Below, one piece after another: positions 1-6,336 of a DNA stretch of 10,315 nucleotides (position 1 is its first letter; every line of letters begins with the position of its first letter). Both the position numbers and the translations under genes were made by a program. The DNA lies in contig PSRF01000332.1 of the NCBI GenBank assembly GCA_003175865.1, forward strand, positions 1 through 10,315, given 5' to 3'. The stretch comes from Blastocatellia bacterium. Lineage in GTDB: Bacteria; Acidobacteriota; Blastocatellia; Pyrinomonadales; Pyrinomonadaceae. The notes below the pieces were generated by a model. The model was not told the DNA's origin, did no database searches, and worked only from the letters and a program-made list of their open reading frames with translations.

Positions 1-638
1 TAGAAAAGGAGAAGCAGTACAAAACGCAGAAGCACTCGCTCAATATCCGTGAAGCACTGCGCCATCGTGAGGTTATTTTGCTAACGCTCGCGTACTTCTT
101 CATGGTCACCGCAGTTTACGGACTGAATTTCTGGTTGCCATCAATCATTAAGAGTTTGTCGGGTCTACCAAACTTTGCTGTTTCCGTTATAGCGGCGCTG
201 CCCTACTGCGTCGGGCTTGCTTCGATCCTCCTGGTCGGATGGCATTCTGACAAGACTGGTGAACGACGCTGGCATACTGCACTTGCTATGATCACAACTA
301 GTGTCGGATTGCTCTTGAGCGTGTTCACGAGGAACTACACTGCAGTCGCGGTCGCAATGTTCTGCCTGGCAGCGGCAGGTACTGCCGGATACTTGCCCGG
401 TTTCTGGGCGTTACCAACGAGTTTCCTAACAGGAACTGCCGCGGCAGCATGTATTGGCTTGATAAACTGCTTTGGCAATCTTGGTGGCTTCGTTGGTCCG
501 ATCGTGGTAGGAAATTTGAGCAAAAAGACTGGATCCTACTTCGGCGGCATTCTGTATTTATCCTTTTCGGCTTTGGTCGCGGCGATACTGATTTTGTCGT
601 TGCGCGCTACCAGGAAGACAAACGAGGGGATGGGGTGA
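1..638 (+). CDS. MFS sugar-acid transporter, ACS family (partial, C-terminal half)
   Basis: C-terminal half of a major facilitator superfamily permease; the frame is open from base 3 to the TGA at 636-638, so the start and the first six helices lie left of the window. About 211 residues are visible. They begin with a charged stretch (the central cytoplasmic loop) and then show six hydrophobic segments, taken as helices 7 to 12. The loop after the second visible helix reads GWHSDKTGERRWH, the MFS motif-A-like loop between helices 8 and 9. Segments such as PGFWALPTSFLTGTAAAA and NCFGNLGGFVGP are typical of the anion:cation symporter (ACS) family, which includes tartrate, hexuronate and galactonate carriers. 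It would sit in the inner membrane and import an organic or sugar acid with protons. The dehydratase starts 10 bases after its stop, so its substrate is probably an aldonate. The exact substrate cannot be read from sequence. A TTG at 78 is internal and not the real start. Confidence 0.88.
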   Translation, partial: EKEKQYKTQKHSLNIREALRHREVILLTLAYFFMVTAVYGLNFWLPSIIKSLSGLPNFAVSVIAALPYCVGLASILLVGWHSDKTGERRWHTALAMITTSVGLLLSVFTRNYTAVAVAMFCLAAAGTAGYLPGFWALPTSFLTGTAAAACIGLINCFGNLGGFVGPIVVGNLSKKTGSYFGGILYLSFSALVAAILILSLRATRKTNEGMG

Positions 639-648
639 CAATAGAATT

Positions 649-2358
649 ATGAAACGTCGTAGTACTGCATGGTTTGGTCCAAGGGACAAAGGGGGGTTCA
701 TTCATCGAAGCTGGATGAAGAACCAGGGGTTTCCCGACCATGAATTTGATGGTCGGCCGGTCATTGGAATTTGCAACACGTGGTCCGAACTTACTCCCTG
801 CAACGCTCACTTTCGCAAACTCGCAGACCATGTGAAGCGCGGTGTTTACGAGGCGGGCGGATTCCCTCTCGAGTTTCCAGTGATGTCGCTGGGCGAGACG
901 CTGATGCGTCCGACGGCAATGTTGTTTCGAAATCTCGTCAGCATGGACGTGGAGGAGTCGATTCGCGCTAACCCACTCGATGGCGTAATCCTTCTTGCCG
1001 GCTGCGATAAAACAACTCCGGCACTGTTGATGGGCGCAGCCAGTTGTGATCTTCCAGCGATCATGATTTCAGGTGGTCCAATGCTGAATGGAAAATTCCA
1101 CGGCGAGGATATTGGATCAGGGACTGACGTGTGGCGATTCAGTGAGGACGTCAGGTCAGGTGCGATGTCCGAATGCGACTTTCTTGAAGCGGAGGGTTGC
1201 ATGAACCGTTCGGCTGGTCATTGTATGACAATGGGTACAGCTTCAACGATGGCAAGTGTTGTTGAAGCGATCGGTATTGGAATGCCTACGAATGCGGCGA
1301 TTCCCGCAGTCGATGCGCATCGCTACGCACTTGCACAGATGGCGGGCAAGCGAATTGTCGAAATGGTTCAAGAAGATTTGCGCATGTCGAAGATCCTCAC
1401 ACGAGACGCATTTGAAAACGCAATACGTGTCGTGGGAGCAATCGGCGGATCCACTAACGCTGTGATTCATCTTCTGGCAATTGCAGGACGAATCGGTGTC
1501 AACCTTTCACTTGATGATTGGGACTCGCTGGGTCGCGGAGTCCCATGTCTCGTCAACCTCATGCCTTCCGGAAAGTACTTAATGGAAGATTTTTATTACG
1601 CCGGCGGTCTGCCAGCCGTCATTCGCGATCTCGGAGACCTGATTCATCGCGATGCGTTGACAGTAAATGGCAAGACAATTGGTGAAAACACGAGCACCGC
1701 GCCTTGCTACAACCGTGACGTCATTCGATCAGTGAGTGAGCCGCTGGTGCGCGAAGGTGGAATCGCAGTGTTGCGCGGAAACCTATGTCCAAATGGAGCG
1801 GTACTCAAACCTTCAGCTGCTACCCCGGCCCTGATGAAACACTGTGGTCGCGCCGTGGTGTTCGAAAGCATCGAGGAACTCCATTCGCGCATCGATGATC
1901 CGAACCTCGAAATTGATGAAACGTCGGTGATGGTCTTGAAAAACTGTGGACCGCGCGGTTATCCAGGAATGGCGGAAGTCGGCAACATGCCTTTGCCACC
2001 AAAGCTTTTGAAGAAAGGTGTCACAGACATGGTTCGCATTTCTGACGCTCGCATGAGTGGTACTGCTTACGGCACTGTTGTCTTGCACATCGCACCTGAA
2101 GCGGCCGCAGGTGGTCCACTCGCGCTGGTCAAAGAAGGTGACTTCATCGAGTTAGATGTCGACGCACGTAGACTGCATCTGGATGTTACCGATGAAGAAT
2201 TAGAAAGACGCGGATCGGAATGGAAACCGCCTGCACAACCACCGCAGCGAGGCTATTACAAACTCTACTACGATCACGTAATGCAGGCCGACCAGGGCGC
2301 AGATCTAGACTTCCTGATCGGCAGAAGTGGTACTGATGTCCCGCGTGAAAGCCACTGA
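649..2358 (+). CDS. IlvD/Edd family sugar-acid dehydratase, L-arabinonate dehydratase-like
   Basis: Cytoplasmic iron-sulfur dehydratase of 569 residues that removes water from an aldonic acid to give a 2-keto-3-deoxy acid. Visible residues fit the [2Fe-2S] sugar-acid branch: cluster cysteines C51 (in ELTPCNAH), C119 (in GCDKTTPA) and C192 (in GHCMTMGTAS); metal ligands E83, D120 and E443 with K121 as the likely carbamylated lysine; and the catalytic serine S470 in SDARMSGTAYG. Spacing matches Rhizobium L-arabinonate dehydratase (about 579 residues; C59, C127, C200, S480 from memory). The N-terminus with GICNTWSELTPCNAHFR is that of arabinonate/xylonate/galactonate dehydratases, not of biosynthetic IlvD. 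Characterised relatives accept L-arabinonate, D-fuconate and D-galactonate, which share C2-C4 stereochemistry, so the substrate is one of these or a close analogue. The ATG at 649 gives the family N-terminus. Its ribosome site is weak: a GGGGTGA overlapping the transporter stop, 13 bases or so away, which suggests translational coupling to the transporter. Specific substrate is inference. Confidence 0.9.
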   Translation: MKRRSTAWFGPRDKGGFIHRSWMKNQGFPDHEFDGRPVIGICNTWSELTPCNAHFRKLADHVKRGVYEAGGFPLEFPVMSLGETLMRPTAMLFRNLVSMDVEESIRANPLDGVILLAGCDKTTPALLMGAASCDLPAIMISGGPMLNGKFHGEDIGSGTDVWRFSEDVRSGAMSECDFLEAEGCMNRSAGHCMTMGTASTMASVVEAIGIGMPTNAAIPAVDAHRYALAQMAGKRIVEMVQEDLRMSKILTRDAFENAIRVVGAIGGSTNAVIHLLAIAGRIGVNLSLDDWDSLGRGVPCLVNLMPSGKYLMEDFYYAGGLPAVIRDLGDLIHRDALTVNGKTIGENTSTAPCYNRDVIRSVSEPLVREGGIAVLRGNLCPNGAVLKPSAATPALMKHCGRAVVFESIEELHSRIDDPNLEIDETSVMVLKNCGPRGYPGMAEVGNMPLPPKLLKKGVTDMVRISDARMSGTAYGTVVLHIAPEAAAGGPLALVKEGDFIELDVDARRLHLDVTDEELERRGSEWKPPAQPPQRGYYKLYYDHVMQADQGADLDFLIGRSGTDVPRESH

Positions 2359-2402
2359 TTGATCACTTCCTGTGCTAAGAACCGTACAGAATTCAACTCG
2401 AG

Positions 2403-2505
2403 TAAATTGCAGTCAGGAAGGGCAGCTTGCCCCTGCTTCAACTAAGGTTTCGGTCAAGCTTCCTTAATTCTAAGGGGGCAAGCCGCCCTCCCTGACTGCA
2501 ATTTA
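2403..2505. repeat. Large imperfect palindrome (31-base arms)
   Basis: Arms 2403-2433 and 2475-2505 are inverted complements over 31 positions with only two mismatches (at 2418 and 2424 in the left arm), separated by a 41-base loop. Each arm can also fold by itself: the left holds GGGCA-GCT-TGCCC (2420-2432) and the right GGGC-AAGCC-GCCC (2476-2488). Nested folding of this kind is usual for REP/BIME-type or MITE-like dispersed repeats. It lies just downstream of the dehydratase and could also act as a bidirectional transcript-end or mRNA-stabilising hairpin, but no T-run follows either arm as a classic intrinsic terminator would need. No clear target-site duplication is visible at the ends. 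The palindrome is directly seen; its membership in a genome-wide repeat family is inference. Confidence 0.85.
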
Positions 2506-2557
2506 GTTCATCCCTTTCGCCGTTAGATTTTAAAGTAGCCATAACTGATCAGGTCCC

Positions 2558-2561
2558 GGAG
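2558..2561 (+). promoter_or_regulatory. Ribosome binding site of the GH97 gene
   Basis: GGAG eight bases ahead of the ATG at 2570. It fixes this start, which also gives a clean signal peptide. Confidence 0.65.
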
Positions 2562-2569
2562 AACACTTA

Positions 2570-4519
2570 ATGCTCAAGCTGATTCTACCCGCGTTAACGA
2601 TCGTTATGGCCACGGTGGTCCAGGCTCAACAAACTCAGCTCAACCTTCAATCCCCAAATGGTCAAATTCAAGTGCGCATTCATGCTACCGACAGGCTCAC
2701 TTACGATGTCGTTGTCAACAACAACCCGGTGCTTGTGAATTCGACTCTTTCGATCGACATCGATCACACTCAACTGGGCGGGAACCCGAAGGTCAAAACA
2801 AGCAAACAGACTACAGTCGATCGAACGATCGAATCAGTCGTACCTCAGAAATCGAGACAGATTCATGAGAACTACAACGAGCTCCGGGTCGACTTTGAGG
2901 GAAATTATTATGTTGTGTTTCGCGCATACAATGAAGGTGTTGCCTATCGTTTTGAAACGTCATTGGCCGCCTCACAAGTTAAGATTTATTCCGAGGAGGC
3001 GGGTTTCAAATTCGCAGGTGAGTATCAAGTCTACTACCCGAAGGAGGAGAGTTTTTTCTCACACAACGAACGCGAATTCGTCTTTCTTCCGACAAAGGAG
3101 ATCTCGAAAGAATCCATCGCAAGTTTGCCGGCAGTAATCGACGCCGACGGAATCAAGGTTGCGATTGCAGAAGCTGATGTCGAAGATTATCCGGGGCTCT
3201 GGCTCCACGGCAACAGCGACAATTCACTCAGCGCCACCTTTCCACCCTATCCGCTGAAGGAAGAACTCAAGGGCGATCGCGATTACCGCGTCACACAGGC
3301 TGCTGACTACATCGCGATAACAAAAGGAACACGTACGTTTCCGTGGCGTATTCTTGGCATTGCCGAACACGACGCCGATCTAATCACAAATCATCTCGTC
3401 TACTTGCTCGCCAAACCTTCACAGGTAAAAGACACCTCATGGATCAAACCTGGCAAAGTTGCGTGGGATTGGTACAACGCCAACAACATCTACGGCGTGA
3501 ACTTCAAATCGGGAATCAATAGCGAAACGTATAAGTACTACATCGATTTCGCTTCAAAGTATGGCATCGAATACATCATTCTGGATGAAGGTTGGTACAA
3601 GCTCGGCAATCTGCTTCAAGTTGTTCCTGAAATGAACATTGAAGAGCTTGTCGCCTACGGAAAGCAGAAGAATGTTGGAATTATTTTATGGGTAGTTTGG
3701 AAGACACTCGACGATCAGTTCGAACCAGCGCTCAACCAATTCGAGAAATGGGGAGTAAAGGGAATCAAGGTCGACTTCATGCAACGGGACGATCAACCGG
3801 TCATTAATTACTATCACAAAGTCTGTAGCGAAGCTGCCAAGCGACACCTGCTCGTCGATTTTCACGGCGCGTTTCGTCCAGCTACCATGACGCGCACGTG
3901 GCCCAACTTGATCAACACTGAAGGTGTTCGTGGGCTCGAACAAAACAAGTGGAGCAAGTTTTCAAACCCGGAACACAACGTGACGATTCCATTCACCCGC
4001 ATGTTCCTTGGTCCAATGGATTACACGCCCGGCGCCATGGTCAATAGCGGGCTGGAAAAGAATTTCGCTGCTGTTTTCGAGCGGCCAATGAGCATGGGCA
4101 CGCGCTGTCACCAACTCGCGATGTACGTCGTTTACGAAAGTCCGTTGCAGATGTTGGCCGACAGTCCCTCGCGTTACCTTCATGAACCGGAGGTAATGGA
4201 ATTTCTTGGACCAGTACCTACTGTTTGGGATGAAACAAGAGTGCTAAGTGCGAAGATTGGAGATTACGTGGTCGTGGCGCGGCGACACGACAACGATTGG
4301 TACATCGGAGCAATGACTGATTGGACACCGCGCGATTTAGATCTCGACTTGTCGTTTCTACCTGCTGGCAATTTCAAGATGCTTAGTTACGAAGACGGGA
4401 TGAACGCTGATCGGATCGGAAGCGATTATCGAAAACAGAGCAATACAGTCTCGAACACCACCAGACAAAAAATCCACCTTGCCGCGGGCGGTGGTTGGGC
4501 GGCACGAATTACGAAATAG
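2570..4519 (+). CDS. Glycoside hydrolase family 97, retaining type (alpha-galactosidase / beta-L-arabinopyranosidase-like), exported
   Basis: Secreted or periplasmic glycosidase of 649 residues. Residues 1-19 form a signal peptide (K3, hydrophobic core LILPALTIVMATVV, cleavage after VQA). The GH97 N-terminal beta-sandwich spans roughly 24-283, the (beta/alpha)8 catalytic barrel about 288-545 and the C-terminal beta domain about 550-647. In the barrel, KVDFM places D402 where retaining GH97 enzymes (Bacteroides BtGH97b, D415) have the nucleophile, and NTEG gives E451 as the probable acid/base (E470 there). The inverting SusB alpha-glucosidase branch lacks this aspartate. Candidate calcium-site acids are E201 (in IAEADVEDYPGLW) and E523 (in VYESPLQM). 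Retaining GH97 enzymes are known to cleave alpha-D-galactosides, and some cleave beta-L-arabinopyranosides, the pentose analogue. The neighbouring aldonate dehydratase fits either sugar. It is shorter than SusB (about 738), as expected for this branch. Family call is firm; precise substrate is inference. Confidence 0.93.
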   Translation: MLKLILPALTIVMATVVQAQQTQLNLQSPNGQIQVRIHATDRLTYDVVVNNNPVLVNSTLSIDIDHTQLGGNPKVKTSKQTTVDRTIESVVPQKSRQIHENYNELRVDFEGNYYVVFRAYNEGVAYRFETSLAASQVKIYSEEAGFKFAGEYQVYYPKEESFFSHNEREFVFLPTKEISKESIASLPAVIDADGIKVAIAEADVEDYPGLWLHGNSDNSLSATFPPYPLKEELKGDRDYRVTQAADYIAITKGTRTFPWRILGIAEHDADLITNHLVYLLAKPSQVKDTSWIKPGKVAWDWYNANNIYGVNFKSGINSETYKYYIDFASKYGIEYIILDEGWYKLGNLLQVVPEMNIEELVAYGKQKNVGIILWVVWKTLDDQFEPALNQFEKWGVKGIKVDFMQRDDQPVINYYHKVCSEAAKRHLLVDFHGAFRPATMTRTWPNLINTEGVRGLEQNKWSKFSNPEHNVTIPFTRMFLGPMDYTPGAMVNSGLEKNFAAVFERPMSMGTRCHQLAMYVVYESPLQMLADSPSRYLHEPEVMEFLGPVPTVWDETRVLSAKIGDYVVVARRHDNDWYIGAMTDWTPRDLDLDLSFLPAGNFKMLSYEDGMNADRIGSDYRKQSNTVSNTTRQKIHLAAGGGWAARITK

Positions 4520-4806
4520 CAGTGTGCGAAAAGCTTTAGCTTGGGACCCGTGGATCAGGTATTTGTCGCGAACGGTCTTAACGGTTTTTCGATTCGGTTA
4601 CAGAGCCCACCCGTTCCTCCACTTTCCGACCGTTTCGGGTTATTTCGTGTGGTTTCGTGGATCGTGTCTTCTAGCGACCGACGAACCACGAAGTCACACA
4701 GAAACAGGGCGAGAGAAAGCCCTTCTATCTCTATGCACAGCGAAACCGGCGTGGCAGTTTTATTTCCGTAGCTTTATTTTGCAAAGTAGTCTATATTGCA
4801 TGGCAC
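4520..4806. other. Intergenic region between GH97 and radical SAM genes
   Basis: This 287-base spacer has no credible gene; an open frame runs across it, but its translation resembles no protein family and overlaps the ends of both flanking genes. It contains an inverted repeat (4647-4699) described separately. A small hairpin AGGGC/GCCCT (4706-4710 with 4719-4723, eight-base loop) is followed by a pyrimidine-rich TCTATCTCT rather than a T-run, so it is a poor terminator candidate. Just ahead of the radical SAM gene, TATATT near 4790-4796 could be a -10 box, but no good -35 lies at 16-18 bases. Confidence 0.55.
4647..4699. repeat. Inverted repeat with GTGTGnnTTCGTGG arms
   Basis: Left arm GTGTGgtTTCGTGG at 4647-4660 and right arm CCACGAAgtCACAC at 4686-4699 are complementary at 12 of 14 positions around a 25-base loop. 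The CCACGAAGTCACAC word recurs, in my recollection, as an intergenic motif in many environmental bacterial genomes, so this may be a dispersed repeat rather than a gene-specific regulatory site. The pairing is directly seen; the wider occurrence is unverified. Confidence 0.6.
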
Positions 4807-4823
4807 TTGGCAATGCTTACATC

Positions 4824-4828
4824 GGAGG
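4824..4828 (+). promoter_or_regulatory. Shine-Dalgarno GGAGG that decides the radical SAM start
   Basis: A full GGAGG. It lies 8 bases before an in-frame GTG (4837) and 11 bases before the adjacent ATG (4840). Upstream in-frame starts TTG 4807 and ATG 4813 would put this motif inside the coding region and have no comparable site of their own. It therefore favours a start at 4837 or 4840. Confidence 0.6.
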
Positions 4829-4839
4829 CGCCGCAAGTG

Positions 4840-6336
4840 ATGGCGAGAAAACTGAGGCGCGTGAAACTGATTCTTCCCGCCTTAACTGAAGCAACCAGCG
4901 TCTACTGGCGACCGATAAAGTACTCGCTCTTCCCGCCGCTTGGTCTCGCAACTCTCGCCGCATATCTTGATCCTGAACTAGACATTTCTTTACAGGATGA
5001 ACACGTCGAAAAGTTGTGCCTCGAAGATGAGCCCGAACTCGTTGTAATTCAGGTCTACATCACGAATGCTTACCGCGCCTACGAAATCGCCGACCACTAT
5101 CGCGTTCGAGGTGCATATGTCGCGCTGGGTGGCTTGCACGTAACTTCACTGCCTGAAGAGGCCGCGTCGCACGCGGATTCAATTTTCATCGGCCCTGGTG
5201 AACACACGTTTCCTGAGTTCCTTAAAGACTTCGCCGCAGGTCAACCAAAGCCCCGATACGACTCATCGCTACGTACACTTGAAGGTGTGCCGCCAATCAG
5301 ACGCGATCTCATCAAGCGACATAGTTACCTTGTGCCAAATTCGATCGTCGTTTCAAGAGGGTGTCCACATCACTGCAACTTCTGTTACAAAGACGGCTTC
5401 TTCACTGGCGGACGATCGTTCTACACGCAGCGAGTTGACGACGCGCTCGCGGAGATTAATCGTCTTCCCGGACGACACCTTTACTTTCTCGACGATCATC
5501 TCTTCGGCAATCAACGGTTCGCGCGTGAACTCTTCCGCGGCATGCGAGGAATGAATCGTGTGTTTCAAGGAGCCGCAACCGTCGATTCAATACTGCGCGA
5601 TGATTTGATTGAAGACGCGGCAGCGGCAGGTTTGCGCAGTTTGTTCGTAGGATTTGAGACACTGTCAAACACCGGGCTTGAAGGTGCTTGCAAGAGACAA
5701 AATTTGGGTCGCAATTATTCAGAAGTCGTGCGTCGACTTGATAGCCTTGGGATCATGATCAATGGAAGTTTTGTTTTCGGACTGGACGGAGATGGCCGTG
5801 ATGTCTTCCGTCGTACAGTGGACTGGGCCATTGACGTTGGGATCACTACGGCGACGTTTCACATACTAACGCCGTACCCTGGAACATCGTTGTTTACCGA
5901 TATGCACGCGCGTGATCGAATCGCAACGCAAAATTGGGATCTGTACGACACTCGTCACGTCGTATTTCATCCTTCATGCATGTCCCCTGACGAATTGAAA
6001 CGCGGTTACGACTGGGCTTATGAGGAGTTTTATCGCTGGAGATCTATCTTCAAAGCCTCGAGCGCTCACGAGTCAGTGAAACACTCGCTGAAGCATTTTT
6101 TCTACAGTGCTGGATGGAAGAAGTTTGAACGCGCGTGGGATTTCGTCATTCGGTTGAAGCAGCTGTCGCAGATGCGCCCCATACTCGAAGCTGTCCTCTC
6201 ACCGGTGAATGAGTCCGGCTCTCAAGTGAATGGTTCAGCGATGAATGTCGGAACTAACCCGGACCGGGAGTCTGCTTCGATCACGCGTCTGCCAGTTGGA
6301 GAATTTTCACCTACTGCGGAGGATTGCCAAACCTAA
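4840..6336 (+). CDS. B12-binding-domain radical SAM protein, substrate unknown
   Basis: Cytoplasmic 498-residue protein (from ATG 4840; GTG 4837, ATG 4813 and TTG 4807 are alternatives). Residues about 5-140 form a cobalamin-binding-type Rossmann domain: YSLFPPLGLATLAAYL (28-43), QDEHVEKL (52-59), GGLHVT (97-102) and GPGE (118-121). It has no DxHxxG base-on motif, as is normal in this superfamily. The radical SAM barrel follows, with the cluster motif CPHHCNFC giving C175, C179 and C182 for the [4Fe-4S] centre that binds S-adenosylmethionine, then FLDDHLF (216-222), FVGFETL (269-275) and TPYPGTSLF (344-352). A conserved C-terminal region (366-455, including DTRHVVFHP and GWKKFERAWDFVIR) matches a common family of B12-binding radical SAM proteins; relatives include methylases, but the chemistry here cannot be assigned. 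The last 45 or so residues are polar, low in structure and probably variable. It stands alone: no same-strand partner follows, and its 3' end overlaps the convergent gene by 26 bases. Confidence 0.9.
   Translation: MARKLRRVKLILPALTEATSVYWRPIKYSLFPPLGLATLAAYLDPELDISLQDEHVEKLCLEDEPELVVIQVYITNAYRAYEIADHYRVRGAYVALGGLHVTSLPEEAASHADSIFIGPGEHTFPEFLKDFAAGQPKPRYDSSLRTLEGVPPIRRDLIKRHSYLVPNSIVVSRGCPHHCNFCYKDGFFTGGRSFYTQRVDDALAEINRLPGRHLYFLDDHLFGNQRFARELFRGMRGMNRVFQGAATVDSILRDDLIEDAAAAGLRSLFVGFETLSNTGLEGACKRQNLGRNYSEVVRRLDSLGIMINGSFVFGLDGDGRDVFRRTVDWAIDVGITTATFHILTPYPGTSLFTDMHARDRIATQNWDLYDTRHVVFHPSCMSPDELKRGYDWAYEEFYRWRSIFKASSAHESVKHSLKHFFYSAGWKKFERAWDFVIRLKQLSQMRPILEAVLSPVNESGSQVNGSAMNVGTNPDRESASITRLPVGEFSPTAEDCQT
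6311..6336. other. Convergent 3' overlap of the radical SAM and large exported protein genes
   Basis: The radical SAM stop (TAA 6334-6336) lies past the stop of the minus-strand gene (CTA at 6311-6313, read as TAG). The last eight codons of each are thus shared on opposite strands. There is no room for separate terminators between them. Confidence 0.85.

Larger units (their letters stand above)
2359..2569. other. Intergenic region between dehydratase and GH97 genes
   Basis: This 211-base spacer contains no plausible gene. About half of it (2403-2505) is a large imperfect palindrome described separately. The last 60 bases before the GH97 start are A+T-richer and include TTTTAAAGT around 2528-2536, which could be part of a promoter, but no convincing -35/-10 pair is visible. 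The presence of the palindrome suggests that the GH97 gene is not simply read through from the dehydratase gene, although its same-strand orientation leaves that possible. Confidence 0.6.

Noticed and set aside
78..80. TTG as start of a short 186-residue permease
   Set aside because: The frame is open to the left edge and the preceding residues fit the central loop of a 12-helix MFS protein, so the gene is cut by the window, not short.
846..2088. Several open frames opposite the dehydratase gene
   Set aside because: They are antisense shadows of a strongly conserved enzyme, with no ribosome sites or family features.
649..2358. Biosynthetic dihydroxy-acid dehydratase (ilvD) or phosphogluconate dehydratase (edd)
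   Set aside because: The N-terminal region and motif wording match the arabinonate/xylonate/galactonate group, and the neighbours are a sugar-acid transporter and a glycosidase rather than branched-chain amino acid or Entner-Doudoroff genes.
2570..4519. SusB-type inverting alpha-glucosidase
   Set aside because: D402 in KVDFM and E451 in NTEG give the retaining set; the inverting branch lacks the nucleophile aspartate. No SusC/SusD pair is visible.
4706..4731. Intrinsic terminator (AGGGC/GCCCT hairpin)
   Set aside because: Only five base pairs with an eight-base loop, followed by mixed pyrimidines and not a T-run.
4479..4889. 136-codon open frame on the + strand bridging the GH97 and radical SAM genes
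   Set aside because: It begins inside GH97, crosses the inverted repeat and ends inside the radical SAM gene; its translation has no recognisable family features and no ribosome site.
4840..6336. Hopanoid methylase (HpnP or HpnR) assignment for the radical SAM protein
   Set aside because: It shares the general B12-binding radical SAM layout, but no hopanoid genes are adjacent and I cannot identify subfamily-specific residues, so no symbol is given.
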